Source: UBA8337 sp038143435 (GTDB taxonomy: Bacteria; Pseudomonadota; Alphaproteobacteria; RS24). Taken from it: a DNA stretch of 64,000 bases. The stretch is from NCBI GenBank assembly GCA_038143435.1, contig JAYQLX010000003.1:354438-418437 (forward strand), given 5' to 3'. Positions 1 to 9,152 of this stretch are shown piece by piece (position 1 is the first letter of the stretch; each line of letters begins with the position of its first letter). The translations under genes and the position numbers were made by a program. Below the pieces are notes generated by a model, which ran no database searches, was not told the DNA's origin, and worked only from the letters and a program-made list of their open reading frames with translations.

Positions 1-528
1 CACCGGCGTGGACGGGGTCAGTCGCCCGTCGCCACTGGCTCGCCAGACGGTTTTTTCATCGGGCAAGGTCACCTTGCTGTCGGGGGCGGCAACAAAACCG
101 TGTTGCGCCTGCCAATGGCCGGTTTGGCCCTCGCGTTGCAACAATATTTGCCGCGGCGCATTTTCCCTTGCATCGGCACCGTAAGCGGTCAGCACCAAAT
201 CATCAAAACGGGCGCCCATGAGCGCGATTGAACCGGTCAATTGCGGCGTTTCAATGGTGAGACGCGGCGCTTCGGCAAAACCTTCCGTGATAAGATTGGC
301 CGCCACTTGCGGTTGGGCAATTTGCCTGTGGCTGCTTGTGGTGCCATATTTGCTGCCAGCCCGTCAGCGCGCGGCTGTTGCATTATCGGTCGTCGGCGAG
401 GTGTTTTCCAGCTTTTGTTGGCGTGCGCGTTCTTCAGCCAGACGCGGCTCGGTGACGAAAAACTGCCATCCCAATAAAACGGCAAGGCTTAAAATAATGG
501 CCATTAAAAAATTATTTTGGTCATTCAT
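1..528 (-). CDS. yidC: Membrane protein insertase YidC, N-terminal part (runs off window start)
   Basis: YidC inserts and folds inner-membrane proteins alone or with SecYEG. The start at 528 gives MNDQNNFLMAIILSLAVLLG, the typical first transmembrane anchor, followed by a polar linker. Further on, one frame reads TIETPQLTGSIALMGARFDD, the characteristic start of the periplasmic beta-sandwich domain. Linker and domain lie in different frames, so at least one frameshift falls between about 260 and 370. The C-terminal catalytic membrane part lies outside the window. The start codon overlaps the end of rnpA, giving the order rpmH-rnpA-yidC; the yidD gene often found between them is absent. Identification is firm, exact frameshift position is not. 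Confidence 0.88.
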
Positions 529-529
529 G

Positions 530-915
530 TCATATCCTTTCATTTATCCATTTAGGCGCATTTTTGTGCAGGGCTTTGAGAGCCGAACGCAAATCATTTT
601 TCAGTTTTGCCAGGGTCGCGGCGCGGTATGCACCCGACCTATCATCACATAATCGAAACCGGCTTGGCCTTCCAGCGGCAAAATTTCTTGCGCCGCCGCG
701 CGCAACCGTCGCCGGGCCCGATTGCGCGCCACCGCATTGCCGATTTTCTTGCTGGCCGTCAGCCCATAACGCACCGGTGTCGGTGATATTTCATCATCGC
801 CGCGCGCGCGTGCTTGCACAATCAGGCCGCGCCGCACTTCTTTGTCAGCCTTGGCGGCAGCAAGAAACAAGCGCCTGACGCGCAAGCTTGACAGCGCGTG
901 ACCTGTGCTTGTCAT
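530..915 (-). CDS. rnpA: Ribonuclease P protein component (frameshifted near 3' end)
   Basis: RnpA is the protein cofactor of RNase P, which trims tRNA 5' leaders. The conserved stretch RYGLTASKKIGNAVARNRAR followed by RRRLRAAAQEILP is the RNA-binding RNR signature. The uninterrupted frame stops at 601, but after a single-base change in the GGG near 634-640 the other frame reads GAYRAATLAKLKNDLRSALK and stops at 530, restoring a normal C-terminal helix and the usual 120-130 residue length. The gene directly follows rpmH, as in nearly all bacteria, and its stop overlaps the yidC start region. I treat the break as a consensus error because the gene is essential. Confidence 0.9.
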
Positions 916-924
916 GAAAAAATC

Positions 925-1059
925 TTAGGCCGACAGGGTTTTACGGCCGCGCGCGCGACGACGCGCCAATACCAGACGGCCGTTTTTGGTGGCCATGCGG
1001 GAACGGAAACCGTGGCGGCGTTTGCGCACCAGATTGCTTGGTTGGAAAGTTCTTTTCAC
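925..1059 (-). CDS. rpmH: 50S ribosomal protein L34
   Basis: A 44-residue basic protein starting with a GTG codon and reading MKRTFQPSNLVRKRRHGFRS, then MATKNGRLVLARRRARGRK, which is the diagnostic L34 sequence. L34 is a small structural protein of the large ribosomal subunit. It is the first gene of the rpmH-rnpA-yidC block on the minus strand. A longer upstream reading frame exists, but L34 length and N-terminus fix the start at 1059. The 140 bp upstream to the divergent TVP38 gene should hold both promoters. Confidence 0.97.
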   Translation of the reverse strand: MKRTFQPSNLVRKRRHGFRSRMATKNGRLVLARRRARGRKTLSA

Positions 1060-1200
1060 CTGACCCACTCCTTCACGAAACAGAAAAATAGTGTGTTTCT
1101 GCTGAGTTCCGTTTATATCTCGGGCGGATTTAGCTAAAAATAGCCTCAAAGTCAATCTTCTTGGCTTGATTATGGGCTAGTTTTTGCGCGCAGGGGGCGC

Positions 1201-1939
1201 ATGACAATGAACGACAACAATAATCGCTTGGCCGCTGCATCGCCACCCAAGAAATTGGCTCTGATCGGCCTTTTTGGCGCTCTGCTGGTCGGCTTTTTCA
1301 TTTTCGATTTGGACAGCCTTATCAGCTATCAAGGATTGGCCGAAAATGAGGCCGCCTTAAAGCGCGCCGTCGCTGAAAATCGGCTGATTACCATTTTGGC
1401 CTATATGGCGGTTTACATAACCGCTGTCGCGTTTTCCCTGCCCGGCGCTTTATGGCTCAGCCTGGCCGGCGGTCTGATGTTCGGCACTTTGGCCGGCGGG
1501 GTAATTATCGTTATTTCAGCAACTTTGGGAGCCAGCGGATTGTTTGTGGCGGCACGCTATATTATCGGCGACGCATTGCGCGCACGTGCCGGTCCGGCTT
1601 TGCAGAAATTCGAAGCGGCTTTTAACCGCGATGCTTGGTCTTATATGCTGGTCTTGCGGCTTTTGCCGATTTTTCCGTTTTTTATCGTCAATTTGGGGGC
1701 TGCGCTTGGTCGGGGTGCGCTTTCCGATATTTTTGCTGACCACTTTTTTCGGCATTATGCCGGGGACATTTGTTTTTGCTTCCATCGGCAATGGTATTTC
1801 GGTTCTATTGCAATCGGGCGAACGCCCTGATTTGAGCGTCATGCAAAGCCCTGAAATATTGGGGCCGCTTGTCGCGTTGGCGGTTTTGTCATTGGCACCG
1901 ATTTTATGGCGGCGCATGAAAGGGACAGAAAATGGCTGA
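1201..1939 (+). CDS. TVP38/TMEM64 (DedA/VTT-type) family membrane protein, frameshifted
   Basis: An integral membrane protein with a hydrophobic first helix, a central segment FSLPGALWLSLAGGLMFGTL and the family hallmark region LRLLPIFPFFIVNLGAALGR. That hallmark continues as VRFPIFLLTTFFGIMPGTFV in the next frame; deleting one G from the GGGG at about 1712-1715 joins both parts into a normal protein of about 245 residues. VTT-domain proteins are linked to lipid scrambling or transport at the inner membrane; no substrate can be read from sequence. The 3' end overlaps the following FAD reductase by 8 bp, a pairing seen in many bacteria, so the two are probably co-translated. Confidence 0.85.
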
Positions 1940-3371
1940 GCATATTAAGACCGATATTTGCGTTATTGGCGGCGGCTCGGGCGGCCTGTCTGTTGCCGCC
2001 GGTGCGGCACAAATGGGCGCACAAGTGGTTTTGGTCGAAGGTCATAAAATGGGTGGTGATTGCTTGAATTATGGCTGTGTGCCGTCAAAGGCGCTGCTCG
2101 CCGCCGCTGAGCGCGCGCATATGGGGCGTTCCAATAAGCCTTTCGGGGTTGCTGCGGCCAGACCGAAAGTCGATTTCAAAGCGGTGATGGCGCATGTGCG
2201 CGAGACCATTGAAGCGATTGAGCCGGTCGATAGCGTTGAGCGGTTTTCCGGTCTCGGCGTTCGGGTGGTGGAAGCGACGGGCAAATTTATCGACCGCAAA
2301 ACCCTTAAAGCAGGAAATGCGATTATTCGCGCCAAGCGCTTTGTCATTGCGACCGGCTCAACCGCCGGCCTGCCCAATATTCGCGGCCTGAAATCCGTGC
2401 CTTATCTGACCAATGAAACGGTTTTCAGCCTGTCGCGCCAACCCAAACATTTGCTGATTATTGGCGGTGGACCGATCGGCGCTGAAATGGCGCAAGCTTT
2501 TTGCCGTCTCGGTTCTCAGGTGACGGTTTTGGAGGCCGACCGCTTTTTGGGGCGCGACGACCCTGAAACCGCAGCCCATGTCAAACGCCAATTGCACGAA
2601 GACGGTGTTGCTTTAAGGGAGGGCGTGCGTATTTCCTCGGTCGCCGCGAGCGGCAAGGGCGCAGGAACAAAAATTACCGTTTCATTACAAAATGGCGCGC
2701 CAGTGACGGGCGATGCCTTATTGGTGGCAGCCGGTCGCAGGCCCAATTTGGCGGCTTTGGATTTGGCCAAAGCAGGCGTCAGCATTAGCGACGGGCCGGT
2801 GCCGCATATTCAAGTCGATAAAAGATTGCGCAGCAGCAATAAGAAGATTTTTGCCATTGGCGATGTCAATGGCGGGCCGCAATTCACCCATGCGGCGGGC
2901 TATCAAGCCGGTTTGGTCATTCGCAATATTTTGTTTTTCCTGCCCGCCAAGGTCAATTTCTCCGCTCTGCCGCGCGTCACCTATACCAATCCTGAACTGG
3001 CATCAATCGGATTGAGCGAAGCCGAGGCGCGCGAAAAATACGCTGCCATAAAAGTGCTGCGCTGGCCGTTTGAAGAAAATGACCGCGCCCGCGCCGAGCG
3101 CGATATGCGCGGCATGGTGAAAGTGGTGACAACGCGCAATGGGCGTATTTTGGGGGCATCGATTGTCGGCAAAGGGGCCGGTGATTTGCTGGCCCCGTGG
3201 ACAATGGCCTTGGCGCAAGGCTTGCCAATTTCCGCTATGGCCGGGGTCATATCCCCCTATCCGACGCGCGGTGAGGCTTCTAAGCGCGCCGCCGGTGATT
3301 ATTACACACCGACCTTATTCGGCCCGCGCACCCGCAAAATAGTCGGGCTTTTGTCTTTATTGCGCCGTTAA
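1932..3371 (+). CDS. FAD-dependent pyridine nucleotide-disulfide oxidoreductase (mercuric reductase-like)
   Basis: A 479-residue class I flavoprotein disulfide reductase. Residues 8-20 hold the FAD-binding GGGSGG motif, the redox pair sits in GGDCLNYGCVPSK (about 41-53), a second Rossmann motif IIGGGPIGAE binds NAD(P)H, and IFAIGDVNGG closes the FAD site. The C-terminal dimerisation domain carries ISPYPTRGEASKRAAG where lipoamide dehydrogenases have a His-Pro-Thr...Glu catalytic dyad; the histidine is a tyrosine here. Extra cysteines of true MerA are absent, so mercury reduction is unlikely. The gene overlaps the TVP38 gene by 8 bp, an association known from fused and adjacent copies in other bacteria. 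The physiological substrate is unknown. Confidence 0.85.
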   Translation: MAEHIKTDICVIGGGSGGLSVAAGAAQMGAQVVLVEGHKMGGDCLNYGCVPSKALLAAAERAHMGRSNKPFGVAAARPKVDFKAVMAHVRETIEAIEPVDSVERFSGLGVRVVEATGKFIDRKTLKAGNAIIRAKRFVIATGSTAGLPNIRGLKSVPYLTNETVFSLSRQPKHLLIIGGGPIGAEMAQAFCRLGSQVTVLEADRFLGRDDPETAAHVKRQLHEDGVALREGVRISSVAASGKGAGTKITVSLQNGAPVTGDALLVAAGRRPNLAALDLAKAGVSISDGPVPHIQVDKRLRSSNKKIFAIGDVNGGPQFTHAAGYQAGLVIRNILFFLPAKVNFSALPRVTYTNPELASIGLSEAEAREKYAAIKVLRWPFEENDRARAERDMRGMVKVVTTRNGRILGASIVGKGAGDLLAPWTMALAQGLPISAMAGVISPYPTRGEASKRAAGDYYTPTLFGPRTRKIVGLLSLLRR

Positions 3372-3405
3372 CCTTTTGTTAAGCTTTATGCGTTAAAGGT
3401 TAATC

Positions 3406-3685
3406 ATGAGTAAATTGCGAATATATTTTATTCGTATTCGCCGACCCTCCGCGCTTGCATTATCCGCATCAGCGACCCAAAGCGTGGCCCGGCCTAATCG
3501 AAAAAATTTGATTGCCGCATATGGCTGGCATTTCGCAATCAGCTGGCGGGGGCGGGCGCTTTGACTCATCGCCACCGTTTCAAATCACCTTGCCGCACCA
3601 TGCGCCGGGCGCTCCGCGCGATGAGGCGGATGGCGATGAGGCGGCGGCGCTGGAAGCGTCGCCATCGCTGTCGGCGGAGGCGTGA
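3406..3685 (+). CDS. Hypothetical protein, probably frameshifted
   Basis: An ATG at 3406 opens a frame starting MSKLRIYFIRIRRPSALALS that stops at 3564. Removing one G from the GGGGG near 3547-3552 lets it continue as a Pro/Ala/Asp/Glu-rich tail ending ...ALEASPSLSAEA at 3685, about 92 residues in all. The N-terminus is basic and slightly hydrophobic, the tail acidic and probably disordered. I recognise no family. The shift is of the same homopolymer kind that breaks neighbouring genes, which supports one real gene, but a non-coding region remains possible. The 86 bp that follow to the peptidase gene show nothing further. Confidence 0.4.
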
Positions 3686-3771
3686 CCGCCAGCTTTTGAC
3701 CTCCCGTGTTTGCCCACCCATGCTTGACCCAAACCGATGGCGCGGCTAGCGTCGCGCAAAGGGAGAAGCCA

Positions 3772-4901
3772 ATGACCCCCGGGTCGAAAAATTTGATTAC
3801 CGATATTGCCGGCATTCAAGTCGGCCATGCTGGCGACGGAACAAGAAATTGGCCGAGACGCAAGAAGCGCGCCCGATGGCTTTGGCCGTATTGGGCGCTT
3901 TGCCGATGAAAATCTGCGCAGCGGTGTCAGCGTCATTGTGCCTGATGCACCGGCGGTGATTGCCGCCAGCAGTCTCGGCGGTGGGCCGGGCACGCGCGAA
4001 ACCGATGCACTCAAACCCGAAACATTGGTCAGCGAGGCGCATGCGGTGGTCTTGGCAGGCGGCTCGGTTTACGGGCTTGATGCGGCTTCGGGCGTGACCG
4101 CCGCCATGGGGGCTGACGGGCGTGGTTTTCAAACCGGTGCACCGAAACCTTCGCCGATTGTGCCGGCTGCGATTTTATTCGATGTCGCCAATGGCGGCGA
4201 TAAGGATTGGGGCGACACCCCGCCCTATGGGCAATTGGGGCGCGATGCTTATGACGCGCTGTCGCGTGATTTTGCGCTCGGCAATGTCGGTGCCGGATAT
4301 GGCGCACAGGCCGGTCAGTTGAAGGGCGGTCTGGGCAGCGCCTCAGTAGCGCTTGGCGGTGCTGTTAAAGCAGGCGCCCTGATGGCGGTCAATCCGGTCG
4401 GATATTACCCGAAGGCGAAAATGAACCTCCCGGCAGCGTGATTGATGAAGCGGGGCGTTTTTGGGCGCAAGGGCACGCGCTGGCAATGGACGGTGCGTCG
4501 GAATTTGGTTTGCCGTCGCTTATCGGCCAAGCGGCCGATGCAAGCGCGCATCCAATGACCGACAGTAAATTGGCGGCCGCCTTAACCAATACGACAATCG
4601 GTGTGGTCGCCGTGGCCGCTGATTTGACGGTGGCGGAAGCGCGCCGCGTCGCCATTATGGCGCATGACGGGCTGGCGCGCGCCATTCGTCCGGTGCATAC
4701 GCCGTTTGACGGTGACACGATTTTTGTGCTGGCGACAGGGGCCGAGAAATTGGCCGAGACGCAAGAAGCGCGCCCCCTTGGCTTTGGCTGAATTGGGCGC
4801 TTTGGCGGCTGATTTGTGTGACCCGTGCCGTGGCGCGCGGCGTGTTTGAAGCGACCGCTCTGGGTGGGGTGCCTGCCTATCGCGACCGCTTTGACGGGTA
4901 A
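3772..4901 (+). CDS. P1 family peptidase (DmpA/BapA-type aminopeptidase), with 70-bp insertion and frameshifts
   Basis: P1 (DmpA-type) Ntn-hydrolases self-cleave and act as aminopeptidases on small or beta-peptides. The start MTPGSKNLITDIAGIQVGHA is the canonical N-terminus; the core GGGPGTRETDALKPETLV and GGSVYGLDAASGV, and the later DGASEFGLPSL, are family blocks. Between GHAGD and ENLRSGVSV, which should be contiguous, lie about 70 extra bases that resemble the gene's own 3' end and shift the frame. Two further breaks lie near the CCCCC at about 4774-4778 and near the TTT at about 4812-4816; correcting them gives a normal C-terminus ending at 4901. The gene may be intact in the organism apart from the insertion. 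Confidence 0.82.
3845..3904 (+). repeat. Direct near-repeat, copy A (inside 5' part of P1 peptidase gene)
   Basis: The 30 bases from 3845 are identical to those from 4746, and the following 30 or so match with a few substitutions and a 2-base gap. This copy makes up most of a roughly 70-bp segment (3835-3904) whose removal would join the two halves of the conserved N-terminal region in frame. It therefore looks inserted here, and copy B, lying in conserved coding sequence, looks like the source. Confidence 0.75.
4746..4806 (+). repeat. Direct near-repeat, copy B (3' part of P1 peptidase gene)
   Basis: This copy lies in the C-terminal coding part and encodes the peptide KLAETQEARP...LALAELGALA expected there. 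It is about 900 bp downstream of copy A in the same orientation. Confidence 0.75.
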
Positions 4902-4954
4902 ATTGTAATCGCCCCTTGCAATCGCACAGGCCAGCCAGTAAAACCCTGAGCGAC

Positions 4955-5031
4955 GCACCGGTAGCTCAGCTGGATAGAGTACTTGACTACGAATCAAGGG
5001 GTCGGGAGTTCGAATCTTCCCCGGTGCGCCA
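4955..5031 (+). tRNA. tRNA-Arg (anticodon ACG), CCA encoded
   Basis: The acceptor arms GCACCGG and CCGGTGC pair perfectly, and D, anticodon and T arms fold normally. The anticodon loop CTACGAA gives ACG, read as ICG in bacteria, decoding CGU/CGC/CGA. The T-loop motif GTTCGAAT is canonical and the 3' CCA is encoded. A T-run directly follows (5033-5037). Confidence 0.96.
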
Positions 5032-5135
5032 TTTTTCTTCCCAAAGCAGCATTTTCTTAGCGGCAATCAGGCGCGCCCGGTCTTGTTCCGTGCGGTGGCC
5101 AATGCTAATTTAGCGGCTCTTGGGGGAGGAATTTC

Positions 5136-6026
5136 ATGACAATTTGGCAGCAAATGGACTGGGTGTTGCCCTTGCGCGCACCGTTTTTCAATGGGTTTTT
5201 CGAGCTCGTCACTTTGGCCGGCTACCCTTTATTTCTCATTATGTTTTTGTGTTTCGGCTATTTTGCGCTTGGCTCAAAACGGTTTTTCCATACCGCCATG
5301 TTATTGATGGCGGCCGGTCTGTTAAACAGTTGGCTCAAGGATTTCGGACAAGACCCGCGTCCCGATGCGCTTTATGCGCTCGACGGGCGGGTCGGCGACA
5401 GCTATGGCTGGCCCAGCGGCCACACGCAAATTGCCGTCGTCTTATGGGGCTATTTGGCTTACACCATGCGGCAAAATTGGGCCTATGCGGCGGCGGCGAT
5501 TTTTATCTCTCTGCAAGGTTTTTCGCGGCTCTATCTGGGCGTGCATGATTTGGGGGATGTTTTTTGGGGTTTCGTGTTCGGCGTTTTATGCCTCGCCGCC
5601 TATATTGCGGTGCAAGGTCATGAGCAAAGCCGCACGCGTCTGGCCGCATTGTCTTTGCCGCAAATCGCGCTGGCCCTGCTTGCCCTGCAAGGTCTTTATG
5701 TCGCCTTTTATCCGGCCCATATCGGCCATGCGGCGCCTTATTGGTTTATCGGCCTGACCACCGGCTGGCTTGTCGGGCGTTATTGGCGCGGCCATGAAGA
5801 AGTGCAATTGCCCGGCCCGCTTTTTGTCCAATTGGCAATGGCCGCCGGTTTGACCGGCCTGAGCTTTGTCTTGATGATTGTCACAACGCGCCTGCCGCGC
5901 GCTTTGGCTGAAGATAATGCGCTGGTGCAATATGGCTTTGGCACATTATTTGGCTTGGCGATTATCGGCCTATTGCCTTATTTACTGGCCAAAGCCAATC
6001 AAATTTTTGCCGATCAGAAAAGGTAA
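5136..6026 (+). CDS. PAP2 superfamily membrane phosphatase
   Basis: A 296-residue protein with a phosphatidic acid phosphatase type 2 core. All three signature motifs are visible: KDFGQDPRP (68-76), PSGH (93-96) and SRLYLGVHDLGD (130-141), supplying the phosphate-binding Arg residues and the catalytic His pair. Several transmembrane helices precede and follow the core, and the C-terminal third adds four more helices. Such enzymes dephosphorylate lipid phosphates (phosphatidate, undecaprenyl pyrophosphate or sphingoid phosphates) on the outer face of the inner membrane; the substrate is not decidable here. A GGGGGAGG ribosome site lies 8 bases before the start. The frame is intact. Confidence 0.9.
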   Translation: MTIWQQMDWVLPLRAPFFNGFFELVTLAGYPLFLIMFLCFGYFALGSKRFFHTAMLLMAAGLLNSWLKDFGQDPRPDALYALDGRVGDSYGWPSGHTQIAVVLWGYLAYTMRQNWAYAAAAIFISLQGFSRLYLGVHDLGDVFWGFVFGVLCLAAYIAVQGHEQSRTRLAALSLPQIALALLALQGLYVAFYPAHIGHAAPYWFIGLTTGWLVGRYWRGHEEVQLPGPLFVQLAMAAGLTGLSFVLMIVTTRLPRALAEDNALVQYGFGTLFGLAIIGLLPYLLAKANQIFADQKR

Positions 6027-6055
6027 CGTTTGAGGCGATAAAGCGGGAGAGATAA

Positions 6056-6505
6056 ATGGATTTAGAAAAATTAGCGGCCAATATTCGTGAGACTTATTCG
6101 CTTTATGGCAATGCCGGTTTGCAGATTTTACAAGCCGATGAGACCTTCAAAGTGAAAGTCGAATTAAATCCGCAAACGGAAAACCATGTGCAGATGATGC
6201 ATGCTGCCTATTTGTTTGCCGGTGGGGAATTTCTTGGCGGCCTGGTGCCGATGCGCCATCTCGCCAAGCCTGAAAAATTTCAGCCTGTGGTGCGCGATTT
6301 GAAGATTGAGTTTAAAGCACCGGCCATGAGTTCGGTAACGGCAGAGACCGTGTTCAGCCAAGCGCAAGCCGATGAGATGAATGCGGCATTGGAAAAAGAC
6401 GGGCGCTATGATTTTACTTTGGTCGCCGATTTGAAAGATGAAAACGGCACTTTGGTGGCGCAAACCACAACCAATTACGCCATTCGTAATTTCATGGGCA
6501 GCTAA
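6056..6505 (+). CDS. Hotdog-fold protein, DUF4442/YiiD_C-like (possible thioesterase)
   Basis: A 149-residue protein with the hotdog pattern ENHVQMMHAAYLFAGGEFLG (residues 42-61), in which the central helix follows a short catalytic-type loop, then three beta strands (DLKIEFKAPAMSSVTAE and later FTLVADLKDENGTLVAQ). This matches the DUF4442/YiiD C-terminal thioesterase-like group. Acyl-CoA or acyl-ACP hydrolysis is an inference from fold. It starts 30 bp after the PAP2 gene with an AGGCGATAAAGCGGGAG leader, probably in the same transcript. Confidence 0.65.
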   Translation: MDLEKLAANIRETYSLYGNAGLQILQADETFKVKVELNPQTENHVQMMHAAYLFAGGEFLGGLVPMRHLAKPEKFQPVVRDLKIEFKAPAMSSVTAETVFSQAQADEMNAALEKDGRYDFTLVADLKDENGTLVAQTTTNYAIRNFMGS

Positions 6506-6596
6506 GCCGCCGCGACGGGACAAATCGGCACAGCGCTTAGTGCTTGCAAAGCCGACAGCGCGCTTATAGCCTTTTTCTTAAATGAAGGAAGGCCAT

Positions 6597-7958
6597 ATGA
6601 AGAGACGAACCCTTCTGGCCGCAATGGGGGCGAGTGTGGTGATGCCGGTTCAGGCCAAAGACATGCCAAATCAAGCAGTCGAAACGGGCTGGCAAAACTG
6701 GTCGCACTCCATCGTGCCGCAAAAAGCCGGCATTGTCGTGCCGCAAGATGTGGCGGCGCTCAAAAAGCTGATCGGTGAAACCGCAGGCGGGGTGCGTCCG
6801 GTCGGCTCGGGCCATAGTTGGACCGGACTGGTGCCGTGCGATGGGGCGATTGTCAAGGCTTGACCGGTTCAACGCTGTCGGGGCGGTCGACACGCAAGCA
6901 CAAACGGCATGGCTGGGTGCCGGTGCGCGGCTCAAAGATTTGTCACCTGCTTTGGCCGAGCATGGTTTGGCGTTTCGCAATCTCGGCGATATTGACGTGC
7001 AAAGTCTGGCCGGTGCAACCAGCACGGCAACGCATGGCACGGGGCGCGAACTGCCATGTTTGGCGGCAGAAATTCGTGGCCTGCGTATGGTCACCGGTGC
7101 CGGTGAGGAAGTGGAGATCAGCGCCGCGCAAAATGCCGATATGCTGCCTGCCGCGCAAGTGGCGCTGGGCGCGCTCGGCATTTATACGGAAATTCAAATG
7201 CAATTAGTGGCGCGTCATAAGCTGCATCGCCGCGTCTGGTTTGCGCCCTACAATCAGGTTCTTGTCCGATGCCGCGCAATTATGGCGCGACAATCGTAAT
7301 TTCGAATTTTTCTATTTGCCGTTTTCCGGCCAAGCCATGTGCATCACCCATAATATCACCGAGGCGGCAGATACGCCGCGTGCCGCAAGATGAAAGCGAT
7401 GACGGGGTCATGCAGCTAAAAGCCCTGCGCGATTGGCTGGGTTGGTTCCCCTATCTCAGGAAAAAATTATTGTCGGCCGCCATTGCCGATGCGCCGGAGG
7501 AAGATGTGGTCGGCGAAAGCTGGCAATTATTATCGAGCGCGCGCAATGTGCATTTCAATGAAATGGAATTTCATCTGCCGCCCGACCGCGCGCTTGAGGC
7601 TTTGGAGGCGGTGCGCGCGCATATTGAGCGTCATCGCCGCGATGTGTTTTTCCCCTTTGAGTGCCGCATGACGGCAGAAGATACGGCATGGCTGTCGCCG
7701 TTTAATGCCGGCCCGCGCATTTCAATTGCCGTGCACACCCATGCGCCCGATGAATATGAATTTCTGTTCACCGAAATTGAACCGATATTCCGCAGCTATG
7801 GCGGGCGGCCACATTGGGGCAAGCTCAATCGTTTTTCCGGCGATGACATGCGCGCGGCCTATCCGAAATTTGACGATTTTGCCAAATTGCGCGCCGAATT
7901 TGACCCTGAGGGGCGTTTGTTAAATCCCTATTTGCGCCGCCTGTTCGGGGTCGCGTGA
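6597..7958 (+). CDS. FAD-linked oxidase of the D-arabinono-1,4-lactone oxidase type, secreted, frameshifted
   Basis: The product starts MKRRTLLAAMGASVVMPVQA, a short Tat- or Sec-type signal, followed by an FAD_binding_4 domain with IVVPQDVAALKKLI and RPVGSGHSWTGLVP, the flavin-contacting loop. The next frame carries GATSTATHGTG and EIRGLRMVTGAGEEVEISAA, and the C-terminal ALO domain ends LNRFSGDDMRAAYPKFDDFA...DPEGRLLNPYLRRLFGVA. Frames change near 6860, 7263 and 7385; corrected, it is about 450 residues. Relatives oxidise aldonolactones or polyols. It overlaps the next gene by a TGATG, so the two are translationally coupled; the pair is probably one pathway acting on an unidentified hydroxy compound. 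Confidence 0.8.
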
Positions 7959-9140
7959 TGCAGGGCTATTTTGCCAAGCTGCAAAAAGCGCTGGCCGCCG
8001 CCGGCTTGGCCGAGCCGGTATTGCTCATCGACCGCCCCAAGCTTGATAAAAACATCAAACAATTAAGACGCATGCTGCCGCCCCATATGGCCTATCGCAT
8101 TGTCGCCAAATCGCTGCCTTGTGCGCCGCTGCTCGCGCATATTGCCGAGGCCGCGCAGACCGATCGGCTGATGAGTTTCAATCGCGAAATGAGCCAGCAA
8201 TTATTGACCGCCTTGCCGCAGGCCGACCAGCTTTTGGGCAAGCCTTTGCCGGTCGCTGCTGTCGCTGGCTTGTTTGATGCGCTGCCCGCGGCCAAAGGCA
8301 AGTTGGCGGCGCGGCGCATTCAATGGCTTATCGATACGCCGCAACGCCTCAAACAATATGAGGCATTGGCCAAAAAACTGGGGCTGAAATTGCGCATTAA
8401 TTTGGAGGTCGATGTCGGCTTGCATCGCGGCGGCATGATGCCGGGCGATGCGCTTGATGCGGCATTGGCAATATTGGCCGCTTCAAACCATCTCAGCTTG
8501 GCCGGTTATTTGGGCTATGAGCCGCATTTGACGAAAATTCCGACGCTTGACGGTTGGCGCGGGCGCGCCAAAAAGGGCGCGCAAAAAGCCTATGGCCAGG
8601 CCATTGCGCAGGGGCGCGCGCATTTCGGCACGGCACATATTGAGGCTATGGTGCGCAATATGGCGGGCAGTCCGACTTTCGGTCTTTATAAAGACACTGC
8701 GCTGGCCAATGAATTGGCGGCCGGTTCGGCGCTGGTCAAGCCGAGCGATTTTGATATGCCGATTTTGAAGGATTTTGAAGCGGCTGCCTTTATCGCCACA
8801 CCGGCTTTGAAACTGTCAGATGAAGCTGGCCATTGCCGCTTGGGAGCATGGCGAGACTATTGTCGGTCGCCCCCAAAAAGGCACCGGCATTTTCATTCAT
8901 GGCGGCTATTGGATGGCCGCGCCCATATGGCCGAAAGGGCTGAAAACCAGCCCGCTATTTGGTCGCTCGTCCAATCAGGAATTTCTCATGGGGCCGCGTA
9001 ACACGCCCCTCAAAGTTGATGATTTCGTGTTTTTGCGTCCGACGCAAAGCGAGGCGATTTTTCTGCAATTTCCCAAAATTGCGATTTTTGACGGCCGCCG
9101 CATTTGCGATATTTGGCAACCTCTTTCCGTCTCAGCCTAA
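7958..9140 (+). CDS. DSD1-type PLP enzyme (alanine racemase N-terminal fold), frameshifted
   Basis: Fold-type III PLP enzyme related to D-serine dehydratase and D-threonine aldolase. The N-terminal barrel begins PVLLIDRPKLDKNIKQL and carries AYRIVAKSLPCAPLL, where the lysine is the likely PLP anchor, followed by INLEVDVGLHRGG and AGYLGYEPHL. The frame shifts near 8820, after which the C-terminal domain reads GRPQKGTGIFIHGGYWMAA and KVDDFVFLRPTQSEAIFLQF; this contains the metal/substrate-binding region seen in the family. Total about 394 residues. The upstream FAD oxidase overlaps it. Specificity (D-amino acid dehydratase, aldolase or racemase) is open. Confidence 0.72.
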
Positions 9141-9152
9141 AGGAGAAGGCGC

